A stretch of 64,000 nucleotides of DNA, taken from NCBI GenBank assembly GCA_051867635.1, contig JBJDYT010000006.1, forward strand, positions 38,915 to 102,914. The letters are read 5' to 3'. Positions 7,278 through 15,911 of the stretch are shown here, one piece after another; positions within the stretch are counted from its first letter, which is position 1; the number at the start of each line of letters is the position of its first letter. A program made the position numbers and the translations under genes. The stretch is from RGIG5472 sp051867635. GTDB lineage: Bacteria; Bacillota; Clostridia; Oscillospirales; Oscillospiraceae. The notes under the pieces were generated by a model. That model was not told the origin of the DNA. It did no database searches and worked only from the letters and a program-made list of their open reading frames with translations.

Positions 7278-10104
7278 AGGACAGTATCCTCTTGAGGTAT
7301 TGGCCGGTATAGGAGCGCTCGCACCGCGCCACCTCCTCCGGCGTGCCGCAGGCCACCAGCTCTCCGCCCCTGTCGCCCCCCTCGGGGCCCAGGTCGATGA
7401 GGTAGTCCGCGGATTTCACCACGTCCAGGTTGTGCTCGATGACGAGGACGGTGTTGCCCCCGTCCACCAGCCGCTGCAGCACCTCCAAGAGCCGCTTGAC
7501 GTCGTCGGTGTGCAGGCCCGTGGTGGGCTCGTCCAGCACATACAGGGTCTGGCCTGTGGCCCGCCGGGACAGCTCGGTGGCCAGCTTCACCCGCTGGGCC
7601 TCGCCGCCGGAGAGGGTGGTGGAGGACTGGCCCAGCTTCACATAGCCCAGCCCCACGTCGCAGAGGGTCTCCACCCGCCGGGCGATGTGTGGCACCGGGG
7701 CGAAAAAGGTCCGGGCCTCCTCCGCCGTCATATCCAGCACCTCCGCGATGTTCTTGCCCTTGTAGCGCACCTCCAGCGTCTCGCGGTTGTACCGTGTGCC
7801 GTGGCACACCTCACAGGGGACGTAGAGGTCCGGCAGGAAGTGCATCTCGATTTTGATCAGGCCGTCGCCGCCGCAGGCCTCGCACCGTCCGCCCCGGACG
7901 TTGAAGCTGAAGCGGCCCGGGCCGTAGCCCCGGCTCTTGGCCTCCTGGGTCTGGGCGAACAGGGTTCGGATGTCGTCAAACACGCCGGTGTAGGTGGCGG
8001 GATTGGACCGGGGCGTCCGGCCGATGGGGCTCTGGTCGATGCAGATGACCTTGTCCAGCTGCCGGACCCCCTCGGCCCGGTCGAATTTACCGCAGCGGAG
8101 CCGCGCCCGGTTCAGCTCCGCGGCCAGCTTCTGGTAGATGATCTCGTTGACCAGGGAGCTCTTGCCGGAGCCGGACACGCCGGTGACCACCGTGAAGGTT
8201 CCCAGGGGGATGGACACGTCGATGTGCCGGAGGTTGTTCTCCGCGCAGCCGTAGAACTTCAGGAACCGGCCGTCTCCCGGCCGCCGTGTTTTCGGTACCG
8301 GGATCCGCTTCTTGCCGGACAGGTACTGGCCCGTAATGGACCGGGGCTCCGCCATGATGTCCTCCAGGCTGCCCTGGGCCACCACCTCGCCCCCGTGGAT
8401 GCCGGCCCCGGGGCCGATGTCCACGATGTAGTCCGCCGCCCGCATGGTGTCCTCGTCGTGCTCCACCACGATCAGGGTGTTGCCCAGGTCCCGCAGGTGC
8501 TTTAAGGTGCCCAGCAGCTTGTCGTTGTCCCGCTGGTGCAGGCCGATGGAGGGCTCGTCCAGAATATACAGCACGCCCATGAGGCTGCTGCCGATCTGGG
8601 TGGCGAGACGGATGCGCTGGCTCTCGCCGCCGGAGAGGGTGGCCGCCGCCCGGCTGAGGGTCAGGTATTCCAGGCCCACGTTCTGCAAAAAGCCCAGGCG
8701 CTGGCGCACCTCCTTCAAAATAGGGGCGGCGATGAGGCTCTCCGTGGGGCCAAAGCTCAGCTCCTCCGTAAAGTGCAGAGCCTCCGTCACGGACTTGCGG
8801 GTGTAGGCGTCGATATCGAGGCCCCCCACGGTGACGGCCAGGGCGGAGCGGTTCAGCCGCTTGCCCCTGCACTCCGGGCAGGGACACTCCGCCATAGTCT
8901 CCTCCAGCTCCTTTTTCACGCTGTCGCTCTGGGTCTCCTGATAGCGGCGCTGGAGATTGTTGCAGATGCCCTCGAAGGGCTGGTACAGCACGCCCCTGCC
9001 CCGGGGCTGGTCGTATTCCAGCTCCAGCTTCTCGCCCCCGGTGCCGTAGAGGATGATGTCCCGGATCTCCTCCGGCAGCTCCTGAAAGGGCGTGCGGAGG
9101 CTGAAATGATACTTCTTCGCCAGAGCCTCGAAATACATGCGGGAGATCCCGTCGCTGCGGATATTGTTCCAGCCGCTGGCGGTGATGGCCCCCTCCAGGA
9201 TGCTCAGCCGCTTGTCCGGCACGATCAGGTCCGGGTCCATCTTCAGTTGGTAGCCCAGTCCCGCGCAGACGGGGCAGGCGCCGTAGGGGTTGTTGAAGGA
9301 AAACAGCCGCGGCGTCAGCTCCTCGATGGAGACGCCGCAGTCCGCGCAGGCGTAGTTCTGGCTGAACAGCAGGTCCTTCTCCTCCGCGACCAGGTTCACC
9401 AGCACCGTGCCCCCGGAGAGGGCGGCGGCGGTCTCCACGCTGTCCGTCAGGCGGCGGGACAGGTCCGGCCGGATCACCAGCCGGTCCACCACGATCTCGA
9501 TGCTGTGCTTTTTGTTCTTTTCCAGCTTGATCTCGTCCTCCCCCAGATCGTAGAGGAGGCCGTCCGCCCGGACGCGGACATAGCCGCTGCGCCGGGCGTC
9601 CTCGAACACCTTCACGTGCTCGCCCTTCTTGCCCCTGATGACCGGGGCCAGCACCTGCACCCGCGTCCCCTCCGGCAGGGCCAGCACCTGGTCCACGATC
9701 TGGTCCACGGTCTGCTGGCGGATCTCCTTGCCGCACTTGGGACAGTGGGGCGTGCCCACCCGGGCCCAGAGCAGGCGGAGATAGTCGTAAATTTCCGTCA
9801 CCGTGCCCACGGTGGAGCGGGGGTTCTTGCTGGTGGTCTTCTGGTCGATGGAGATGGCGGGGGACAGGCCCTCGATGACGTCCACGTCCGGCTTGTCCAT
9901 CTGGCCCAGGAACATCCGGGCATAGGAGCTGAGGCTCTCCACATAGCGCCGCTGGCCCTCGGCATAGATGGTGTCGAAGGCCAGGCTGGACTTGCCGCTG
10001 CCGCTGATCCCCGTGACCACGGTGAGACTGTTCCGGGGGATCTCCACGTCGATATTCTTCAGGTTGTTTTCCCTGGCGCCTTTGATGATGATCTTATCCT
10101 GCAT
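7270..10104 (-). CDS. uvrA: Excinuclease ABC subunit A
   Basis: 944 aa, full family length. UvrA is the damage-sensing ABC-type ATPase dimer that loads UvrB on bulky lesions. It has two Walker A sites (GISGSGKSSLAF near 31 and GVSGSGKSSLVNE near 640), two ABC signatures (LSGGESQR, LSGGEAQR) and two zinc modules (CADCG...CPVC and CEACGGDG...CEVC). It starts with MQDKIIIKGARENNL, the standard UvrA N terminus. Unlike in many Firmicutes it is not directly joined to uvrB: an operon boundary and about 2.1 kb separate them. Confidence 0.97.
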   Translation of the reverse strand: MQDKIIIKGARENNLKNIDVEIPRNSLTVVTGISGSGKSSLAFDTIYAEGQRRYVESLSSYARMFLGQMDKPDVDVIEGLSPAISIDQKTTSKNPRSTVGTVTEIYDYLRLLWARVGTPHCPKCGKEIRQQTVDQIVDQVLALPEGTRVQVLAPVIRGKKGEHVKVFEDARRSGYVRVRADGLLYDLGEDEIKLEKNKKHSIEIVVDRLVIRPDLSRRLTDSVETAAALSGGTVLVNLVAEEKDLLFSQNYACADCGVSIEELTPRLFSFNNPYGACPVCAGLGYQLKMDPDLIVPDKRLSILEGAITASGWNNIRSDGISRMYFEALAKKYHFSLRTPFQELPEEIRDIILYGTGGEKLELEYDQPRGRGVLYQPFEGICNNLQRRYQETQSDSVKKELEETMAECPCPECRGKRLNRSALAVTVGGLDIDAYTRKSVTEALHFTEELSFGPTESLIAAPILKEVRQRLGFLQNVGLEYLTLSRAAATLSGGESQRIRLATQIGSSLMGVLYILDEPSIGLHQRDNDKLLGTLKHLRDLGNTLIVVEHDEDTMRAADYIVDIGPGAGIHGGEVVAQGSLEDIMAEPRSITGQYLSGKKRIPVPKTRRPGDGRFLKFYGCAENNLRHIDVSIPLGTFTVVTGVSGSGKSSLVNEIIYQKLAAELNRARLRCGKFDRAEGVRQLDKVICIDQSPIGRTPRSNPATYTGVFDDIRTLFAQTQEAKSRGYGPGRFSFNVRGGRCEACGGDGLIKIEMHFLPDLYVPCEVCHGTRYNRETLEVRYKGKNIAEVLDMTAEEARTFFAPVPHIARRVETLCDVGLGYVKLGQSSTTLSGGEAQRVKLATELSRRATGQTLYVLDEPTTGLHTDDVKRLLEVLQRLVDGGNTVLVIEHNLDVVKSADYLIDLGPEGGDRGGELVACGTPEEVARCERSYTGQYLKRILSYD

Positions 10105-10117
10105 GCTTCTCCTTTTG

Positions 10118-10555
10118 TTATACCTGCTGCTCTTCGTCGTCTCTTCTGCCCCGGCGGCGGCGTGCGCGCAGCGCCTCCCGGCGGCCGCTCTCCTCCCGGA
10201 TGCGCTGCTTTTGCAGCTCGTCCTCGATCTCCAGATCCCGGCAGCCTGCCCGCCGCTCCAGGTGGTGGGTCAGCTCATGGTGCAGGGTCTGGCGCAGCTG
10301 CTTCTCCCACACCCGCCGGGGGGAGTGGGCGAACCGGGCCGCGAAGGAACCGTAGTAAATGTTGACATAGCACCCCATGGCGCCGCCGGCGAAATACTCC
10401 CCCAGCAGCACCATCGTCTCGCCGTCCGGCCCCCGGGGGCGCATCTCCTCCTCCCGGAGGCAGACGCCGCCGTTGAGCCCCTCCAGGATCTGGGGCGGCA
10501 GCTCCGCCATCAGCCCCTCCAGGATCTCGCCGACCTCGTCGATGCTCAGGATCAT
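10118..10555 (-). CDS. Metallopeptidase family protein (zincin fold)
   Basis: 145 aa. The zinc-binding motif HHELTHHLE near residue 93 (HExxH) marks the small Zincin_1-type metallopeptidase family, whose substrates are mostly unknown. The C terminus is a very basic, Arg-rich tail (RARRRRGRRDDEEQQ). It lies 13 bp upstream of uvrA and 4 bp after ybaK in the same operon. Confidence 0.85.
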   Translation of the reverse strand: MILSIDEVGEILEGLMAELPPQILEGLNGGVCLREEEMRPRGPDGETMVLLGEYFAGGAMGCYVNIYYGSFAARFAHSPRRVWEKQLRQTLHHELTHHLERRAGCRDLEIEDELQKQRIREESGRREALRARRRRGRRDDEEQQV

Positions 10556-10559
10556 ATGC

Positions 10560-11045
10560 TCAGCCCTCCGTCACCACGTCCGCCGTCGAGGCTCCCACCA
10601 GGGCCATCAGCGCCCCCGGCTCCACCTCCACCTGCGCGCCGATGCGCCCGGCGCTCACCACGATGGTGTCCCAGAGCAGGGCCGTCTCGTCGAACACGGT
10701 GGGGAAGGGCTTTTTCATGCCCACCGGGCTGCAGCCGCCGTGGATATAGCCCGTCAGGGGCAGCAGCTCCTTCGCCGGCAGCATGGCGATGGACTTCTCC
10801 CCCACCGCCTTCGCCGCCTTTTTCAAATCCAGCGTGGCTTCCGCCGGGATGTCGAACACATAATAGCCCCCGCCGGCGCCCCGGGTCACCAGGGTCTTGA
10901 ACACCTGGCCGGGGTCCTTGCCGATGAGCGCCGCCACGGCGACGCCGTTCATCGCGCCCTCCTCGGCATAGCGGTGGGCGGTATAGGGGACCTTCTTCTG
11001 CTCCAGCGTCCGCATGACGTTGGTCTTTTCCTCTTTCTTCGCCAT
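10560..11045 (-). CDS. ybaK: Cys-tRNA(Pro) deacylase, YbaK/EbsC type
   Basis: 161 aa. Trans-editing domain that hydrolyses mischarged Cys-tRNA(Pro). The signature segments KTLVTRGAGGGYYVFDIPAE, the lysine-rich helix LDLKKAAKAVGEKS and GYIHGGCSPVGMKKPFPT all match the YbaK family. It sits between the EamA transporter gene (13 bp) and the metallopeptidase gene (4 bp). Confidence 0.92.
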   Translation of the reverse strand: MAKKEEKTNVMRTLEQKKVPYTAHRYAEEGAMNGVAVAALIGKDPGQVFKTLVTRGAGGGYYVFDIPAEATLDLKKAAKAVGEKSIAMLPAKELLPLTGYIHGGCSPVGMKKPFPTVFDETALLWDTIVVSAGRIGAQVEVEPGALMALVGASTADVVTEG

Positions 11046-11058
11046 AGGGCCCTCCCCC

Positions 11059-11928
11059 CTATTTCAGGATGATCACCGCCGCCAGCACGCAGGCGATGCC
11101 CAGGGCCACGGTCAGGGTGATAGGCTCGCCGAGAAACACCGCGCCGGCGATAGCCGCCACCACCGGCTCCACGCTCACCATGATGGAGGCCTTGCCGGGG
11201 TCCACCCTGGACAGGCCCTTGGTATAGAGGAGGTAGGGAATGACGGTGGAGACAAAGGCGAAGGCGATGCCGCTGGCCAGCATGGGCGGGTCTGTGATGA
11301 TACCGTGCATCTCCTCCACGTTCAAAAGCGTCAGCGACGCCAGTCCCGCGAACACGAAGGTATAGTAGGTGCAGGTCATGGGAGGATAGTGCTGCAGGGC
11401 GAAGGGGCTGACCACGCTGTAGCTGGCATAGGTCACGGCGCTGCCCACGCCCAGGGCAAAGCCCAGGGCCGTGGTGGCGAAGTCCCCCGCGAACACGCCG
11501 GAGATGCAGGCGCAGCCGAACACCGTCATCAGCAGGGCCAGCAGGCGCTTTTTCGTGATGGGCGTTTTCCAGACGAAGCGGGAGAGGACGATGACAAAGC
11601 CCGGGGCGGTGTAGAGCAGGACGCTGGCCACCGCCATGGAGTGGTACTTCAGCCCCGTGAAATAGCAGATGCCGAAGAGGTATACGCTGACGATGCCCGT
11701 GAAGGCGAAGATGGGCAGGTGCTTGAGCTGCACCTTGAACACGTCCCGCTCAAAGAGCAGGAACAGCACCGTCAGTGCCACCAGGGCGCCGAAGTTGCGG
11801 ATGAACACCACCGTGAAGGAGGAGTAGCCCCCCGCCAGGATGATCTTGCTGAACAGGCCCATGAAGCCCCAGGAGGTGCCGGCCCCCAGGATGCACAGGT
11901 ACGGCGTATACTGTTTCACTTTTTCCAT
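11059..11928 (-). CDS. EamA/DMT-family transporter
   Basis: 289 aa, ten predicted membrane segments formed by two EamA repeats, each ending in a GxxxxxxE/P-type motif (for example VEPVVAAIAGAVFLGEPIT near 250). Drug/metabolite transporters of this type usually export amino acids or other small metabolites; the substrate cannot be read from the sequence. It is the first gene of the eight-gene leftward operon running to comF. Confidence 0.9.
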   Translation of the reverse strand: MEKVKQYTPYLCILGAGTSWGFMGLFSKIILAGGYSSFTVVFIRNFGALVALTVLFLLFERDVFKVQLKHLPIFAFTGIVSVYLFGICYFTGLKYHSMAVASVLLYTAPGFVIVLSRFVWKTPITKKRLLALLMTVFGCACISGVFAGDFATTALGFALGVGSAVTYASYSVVSPFALQHYPPMTCTYYTFVFAGLASLTLLNVEEMHGIITDPPMLASGIAFAFVSTVIPYLLYTKGLSRVDPGKASIMVSVEPVVAAIAGAVFLGEPITLTVALGIACVLAAVIILK

Positions 11929-12000
11929 GTCAAATCACTCTCTCTATATTCTTCGGTGTCTTCCGGCCCCGCCGGGAACATCCCACTTGCTGTGGGCGGC

Positions 12001-12079
12001 TCATTTCTTCTGCTCGCGCAGCTCTATGATCTGGTCACGCAGCTGCGCCGCCAGCTCGAATTCCAGCAGCCGCGCCGCC
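12001..12079 (-). pseudogene. Orphan copy of the uvrB 3' end
   Basis: Bases 12001-12079 match the true uvrB tail at 12210-12288. In the leftward frame both encode LLEFELAAQLRDQIIELREQKK and a stop, yet the DNA differs at several positions that are nearly all silent. No start codon or ribosome binding site belongs to it. It is a relic about 130 bp behind the intact gene, separated by short GC-rich inverted repeats (for example GGCGG-AATAAAT-CCGCC near 12128). Confidence 0.85.
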
Positions 12080-12209
12080 GTCCCACGCGGCAGGCCGCGC
12101 GGGAGCCCTGCTTCATTTCACTTCCTCGGGCGGAATAAATCCGCCCATCGGCAAGGTTTTGCCTGCCGGCAAAACGCTTGGACGCCGCCTGCGCGGCGGG
12201 GAAAGAGGC

Positions 12210-14180
12210 TCACTTTTTCTGCTCACGCAGCTCTATGATCTGGTCGCGCAGCTGGGCCGCCAGCTCGAATTCCAGCAGCTTCGCCGCCTCTTTCATCTGC
12301 TTCTCCAGCCGCTGGATGGTCTCCTCCCGCTCGGCGTCGCTGAGCTTGCGCTTACCCGTGCGGCGCTGGGCCTCCTCGGCGCTCCGGGAGATCTCCAGGA
12401 TCTCCCGCACATCCTTGCGGATGGTCTTGGGCACGATGCCGTGGGCCCTGTTGTACGCATCCTGCAGGCCGCGGCGGCGCTCCGTCTCCTCCATGGCCCG
12501 GCGCATGGCCTCCGTCACCCGGTCGGCATAGAGGATGACCGTGCCCTCCGCGTTTCGCGCGGCGCGGCCCATGGTCTGGATGAGGGAGGTCTCGCTGCGG
12601 AGGAAGCCCTCCTTGTCCGCGTCCAGCACCGCCACCAGCGACACCTCCGGCATGTCCAGGCCCTCCCGCAGCAGGTTGATGCCCACCAGCACGTCGAACT
12701 CGCCCAGCCGCAGGTCCCGTATCAGCTCCATGCGCTCCAGCGTGCCCACGTCGCTGTGCATATAGCGGGTGCGCACGCCCATGGAAAGGAGGTATTCCGT
12801 CAGGTCCTCCGCCATCTTCTTCGTCAGGGTCGTCACCAGCGTGCGCTCGTTTTTCTCCGCCCGGAGACGGATCTCCGCCATCAGATCGTCGATCTGCCCC
12901 TCCACGGGCCGCACCTCCACCACCGGGTCCAGCAGGCCCGTGGGGCGGATGACCTGCTCCACAATCTGTCCCGCCCGGGTGCGCTCATACTCCCCCGGGG
13001 TGGCGGAGACGTAGATGCGCTGGTGGACGCGCTGCTCGAACTCGTCAAAGGTCAGCGGCCGGTTATCGAAGGCGCAGGGCAGGCGGAAGCCGTACCGCAC
13101 CAGAGACTCCTTTCTGGCCCGGTCGCCGTTGTACATGGCCCGGACCTGGGGCAGCGTCACATGGCTCTCGTCGATGAGCAGGAGGAAATCCTCCGGAAAA
13201 TAGTCGATGAGGGTCATGGGAGCGGAGCCCACGGGCCGGCCGGACAGCACCCGGGAGTAGTTCTCTATCCCGCTGCAATGTCCCAGCTCCCGCAGCATCT
13301 CGATGTCGTAGGTGGTGCGCTGCTTCAGCCGCTGCGCCTCCACCAGCATGTCGTTTTCCTCGAAGTAGCGCAGCCGCTCCTGCAGCTCCTCCTCGATGGT
13401 GCGGATGGCCTTCTCCATCTTCTCCGGCGCGGTGACATAGTGGCTCGCGGGGTAGATGGCGATGTGGCTCATGGTGCGCAGGGTCTGCCCGGTGACGGGG
13501 TTGAACTCGCTGAGCCGGTCGATCTCGTCGCCGAAGAACTCCACCCGCACCGCCGTGTGCTGGGCGTAGGCGGGGAAGATCTCCACCGTGTCCCCCCGGA
13601 CGCGGAACTTGTCGCGCTCAAAGGCCAGGTCGTTGCGCTCATAGCGGATGCCCACGAGCCGCCGCAGCAGCTCCTCCTGGGCGTAGGTCTGTCCCTGCCG
13701 CAGGGAGATGACCATGCTCTCATAGTCCACCGGGTCGCCCAGGCCGTAGATGCAGGAGACGGAGGCCACCACAATCACGTCCTTGCGCTCATACAAAGCG
13801 GAGGTGGCGCTGTGGCGCAGCCGGTCGATCTCCTGATTGGTGGAGGCGTCCTTCTCGATGAAGGTGTCCGTGTGGGGGATATAGGCCTCCGGCTGGTAAT
13901 AATCGTAGTAGCTGACGAAGTATTCCACGGCGTTGTCCGGGAAAAACTCCTTGAACTCCGAGCAGAGCTGGGCCGCCAGGGTCTTGTTGTGGGCCAGCAC
14001 CAGCGTGGGCTTCTGCGCCCGCTCGATGACCTTGGCCATGGTATAGGTCTTGCCGCTGCCGGTGACGCCCAGCAGCACCTGCTCGTCCAGTCCGCTCGCA
14101 AGGCCCTGGGCCAGGGCCTCGATGGCCTGGGGCTGGTCGCCCGTGGGCTCAAAGGGCGCCACCACATGGAATTCCGGCAT
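12210..14180 (-). CDS. uvrB: Excinuclease ABC subunit B
   Basis: 656 aa, full length. UvrB is the helicase-like damage verification subunit that receives DNA from UvrA and recruits UvrC. It has Walker A GVTGSGKTYTMA near residue 38, the beta-hairpin segment YYDYYQPEAYIPHTDTFIEK, helicase motifs LLIDESHVTL and QTMGRAARN, and a C-terminal UVR domain (LEKQMKEAAKLLEFELAAQLRD). It follows radC by 23 bp and probably shares its promoter. Confidence 0.97.
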   Translation of the reverse strand: MPEFHVVAPFEPTGDQPQAIEALAQGLASGLDEQVLLGVTGSGKTYTMAKVIERAQKPTLVLAHNKTLAAQLCSEFKEFFPDNAVEYFVSYYDYYQPEAYIPHTDTFIEKDASTNQEIDRLRHSATSALYERKDVIVVASVSCIYGLGDPVDYESMVISLRQGQTYAQEELLRRLVGIRYERNDLAFERDKFRVRGDTVEIFPAYAQHTAVRVEFFGDEIDRLSEFNPVTGQTLRTMSHIAIYPASHYVTAPEKMEKAIRTIEEELQERLRYFEENDMLVEAQRLKQRTTYDIEMLRELGHCSGIENYSRVLSGRPVGSAPMTLIDYFPEDFLLLIDESHVTLPQVRAMYNGDRARKESLVRYGFRLPCAFDNRPLTFDEFEQRVHQRIYVSATPGEYERTRAGQIVEQVIRPTGLLDPVVEVRPVEGQIDDLMAEIRLRAEKNERTLVTTLTKKMAEDLTEYLLSMGVRTRYMHSDVGTLERMELIRDLRLGEFDVLVGINLLREGLDMPEVSLVAVLDADKEGFLRSETSLIQTMGRAARNAEGTVILYADRVTEAMRRAMEETERRRGLQDAYNRAHGIVPKTIRKDVREILEISRSAEEAQRRTGKRKLSDAEREETIQRLEKQMKEAAKLLEFELAAQLRDQIIELREQKK

Positions 14181-14203
14181 AGCCTCTCCTTTCTTCCCCG
14201 CTC

Positions 14204-14878
14204 TCAGCCAAGCAGGCCGTTCTGGCGGAGAGAAACAAAATCGTCGTCCGCGACGATGATATGGTCAAACAATGTCACGCCCACCGACTGCAGCACCTGC
14301 TGGACCTGCAGCGTCACGGCGTTGTCCGCCTCCGAGGGCAGGGCCACGCCGCTGGGGTGGTTGTGGGCCAGCAGCACCGCGCTGGCGCGGCAGAGCAGGG
14401 CGTTCTCCACGATGCGGCGGATGTCCGCGTGGACGAAGTTCACATCCCCCGTCCCCAGCTTCTGCACCGCCAGGAGCTTCCCCTTCATATCCAGGCACGC
14501 CTGGTACATGACCTCCTGCCGTTCCCCGGCGAAGCGGTCCAGGAAAAAGGCCCCGGCCTTCTCCGTGGAGTTCAGGATCGTCTCCCCGGAGGCGGCGGAA
14601 AGGCGGATGCGGCGGTAGAGCGGCAAAATCAGGCGGATGAGCGCCGCGGCGTTCTCCCCCACCCCCGGCACCCGGGTCAGCTCCTCCACCGGCGCGGAAA
14701 ACACCGCGTCGAGGGAGCCGAAGCGCTCCAGCAGCGCGTGGGCCGTGGGATTGGTGTCCTGCCGGGGGACGGCGTAAAACAGCAGCAGCTCCAGCACCTC
14801 ATGCTCCGCGAAGGCGTCCAGCCCGTTTTCGAGAAACTGGCGCTTCTTCCGGCTGCGGTGTCCGTCGTGTGTGCCCAT
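14204..14878 (-). CDS. radC: RadC family JAB-domain protein
   Basis: 224 aa. N-terminal helix-hairpin-helix (RVPGVGENAAALI near 70) and a C-terminal JAMM/MPN+ metalloprotease-like domain with the zinc motif LLAHNHPSG and downstream SEAD, plus FDHIIVADDDFVSL. RadC was named for DNA repair, but its enzymatic role is still unclear. It precedes uvrB and has a good promoter 40 bp upstream. Confidence 0.93.
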   Translation of the reverse strand: MGTHDGHRSRKKRQFLENGLDAFAEHEVLELLLFYAVPRQDTNPTAHALLERFGSLDAVFSAPVEELTRVPGVGENAAALIRLILPLYRRIRLSAASGETILNSTEKAGAFFLDRFAGERQEVMYQACLDMKGKLLAVQKLGTGDVNFVHADIRRIVENALLCRASAVLLAHNHPSGVALPSEADNAVTLQVQQVLQSVGVTLFDHIIVADDDFVSLRQNGLLG

Positions 14879-14918
14879 GGCGCGTTTTCCCCTCCCCCCG
14901 CCGCATGAGCGGCATATT

Positions 14919-14947
14919 ATTATACCACACTATATTTTAATGAACAA
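14919..14947 (-). promoter_or_regulatory. Vegetative promoter of radC-uvrB
   Basis: Read leftward: TTGTTC, 17-bp spacer, TATAAT, in a short AT-rich island upstream of radC. No SOS-type operator was recognised next to it. Confidence 0.7.
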
Positions 14948-15041
14948 GCGCTGTTTTTGCCCGAAGCTTTCTCCTTCCCCGCACCGCCCGGGGCTTTGCC
15001 GCATAGCATGGAGGGAACGCCATGCTTCAGGAGGAACGCAT

Positions 15042-15548
15042 ATGTACAAAGACGAGGTCAATCGCTCTCCCTTTACCCAGGCGGCGCTTCTGCTGCTGCG
15101 CCGCCCCCAGGCGGAGGCGCAGCTGCACGGCAGCGACAAGCACCCCGCGCTTCGCGGCACGGTGCGCTTTTATCAGACGGAGGCGGGCGTCCTGGTGGCG
15201 GCGGCGGTGGAGGGCCTGCCGGAAAGCGGCGCCGCCTGCCCCTCGGATATCTTCGCTTTCCACATCCACAGCGGCGGCCGCTGCGCCGGGAACGCCCAGG
15301 ACCCCTTCGCGGACGCCCTGACCCACTACGACCCCGGCCACTGCCCCCATCCCGGCCACGCGGGGGATATGCCTCCGCTCTTCGGCAGCGGCGGCAGGGC
15401 CCTGCAGCTTTTCATGACGGACCGCTTCACCGTGGAGGAGGTAGTGGGAAAGACGGTCATCGTCCACGCCAAGCCCGACGATTTCACCACCCAGCCCTCC
15501 GGCGCCGCCGGGGAAAAGATCGCCTGCGGCGTCATATACTATGCCTGA
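15042..15548 (+). CDS. Superoxide dismutase-like protein, Cu/Zn (SodC) family
   Basis: 168 aa from the ATG at 15042, which follows AGGAGG at good spacing. The copper-zinc SOD ligands are recognisable: FHIHSGGRC, then GHCPHPGHAGDMPPL, then IVHAKPDDF near the end (His plus the DDF Asp). There is no signal peptide, which is unusual because bacterial SodC proteins are mostly exported, and the organism looks anaerobic. It is monocistronic, between radC (divergent) and the mgtE riboswitch. Whether it binds copper or is a structural relative is open. Confidence 0.8.
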   Translation: MYKDEVNRSPFTQAALLLLRRPQAEAQLHGSDKHPALRGTVRFYQTEAGVLVAAAVEGLPESGAACPSDIFAFHIHSGGRCAGNAQDPFADALTHYDPGHCPHPGHAGDMPPLFGSGGRALQLFMTDRFTVEEVVGKTVIVHAKPDDFTTQPSGAAGEKIACGVIYYA

Positions 15549-15579
15549 CGCCGAGACGGAAAATAACTCCCGCGGACGG

Positions 15580-15609
15580 TTGACAAGGCTTCCCTCAGAG
15601 ACTTATAAT
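15580..15609 (+). promoter_or_regulatory. Promoter of the M-box/mgtE transcript
   Basis: TTGACA, 18-bp spacer, TATAAT; both hexamers are perfect consensus. Transcription would begin about 10 bp before the riboswitch. Confidence 0.85.
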
Positions 15610-15621
15610 CGTAGCAGAACA

Positions 15622-15780
15622 AGTGCATATGCTGTCCGGTAGGTAAGGCTACCACAGGGATATGGATTGCTGCCGCGAAGTGGTGGAGACACCATGAGAG
15701 GGTTTGAACAGGCGTTATCGAAAGCCAAGGTACCGTCTAACGCAATTACACCGCCTTGTGAAGCTAAAGCTTGAACGGTC
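15622..15780 (+). ncRNA. M-box (ykoK leader) magnesium riboswitch
   Basis: The leader upstream of mgtE carries the conserved M-box blocks in order: GGTAGGTAAGGCTACCACA, GGGATATGGATTGCTGCC, a variable arm GGTGGAGACACC, then CAGGCGTTATCGAAAGCC and the terminal GTGAAGCTAAAGCTTGAACG (consensus GUGCUAAAGCUCAACG). M-boxes bind Mg2+ and shut off Mg transporter genes by transcription termination. Gene context agrees fully. Confidence 0.9.
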
Positions 15781-15783
15781 AGG

Positions 15784-15857
15784 AAGCCGCCCCGGGGCGG
15801 CTTTCGTTGCTCGCTCACAGGGGCCGCCTTCGGACGCCGCTTGTGGGCGCTTTTTTT
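15784..15857 (+). terminator. Expression platform of the M-box: tandem terminator hairpins
   Basis: Two hairpins follow the aptamer. The first is AAGCCGCC-CCGG-GGCGGCTT with a short T stretch (15784-15808). The second pairs CGCTCACA (15812) with TGTGGGCG (15842) and runs into seven T residues (15851-15857). Together they can stop transcription before mgtE when Mg2+ is bound. Confidence 0.7.
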
Positions 15858-15911
15858 GCTGTTTTCCGGGCCCGCCCGGAGCGCCCTATACGCAGGAAAG
15901 GAGGTCGCGCT

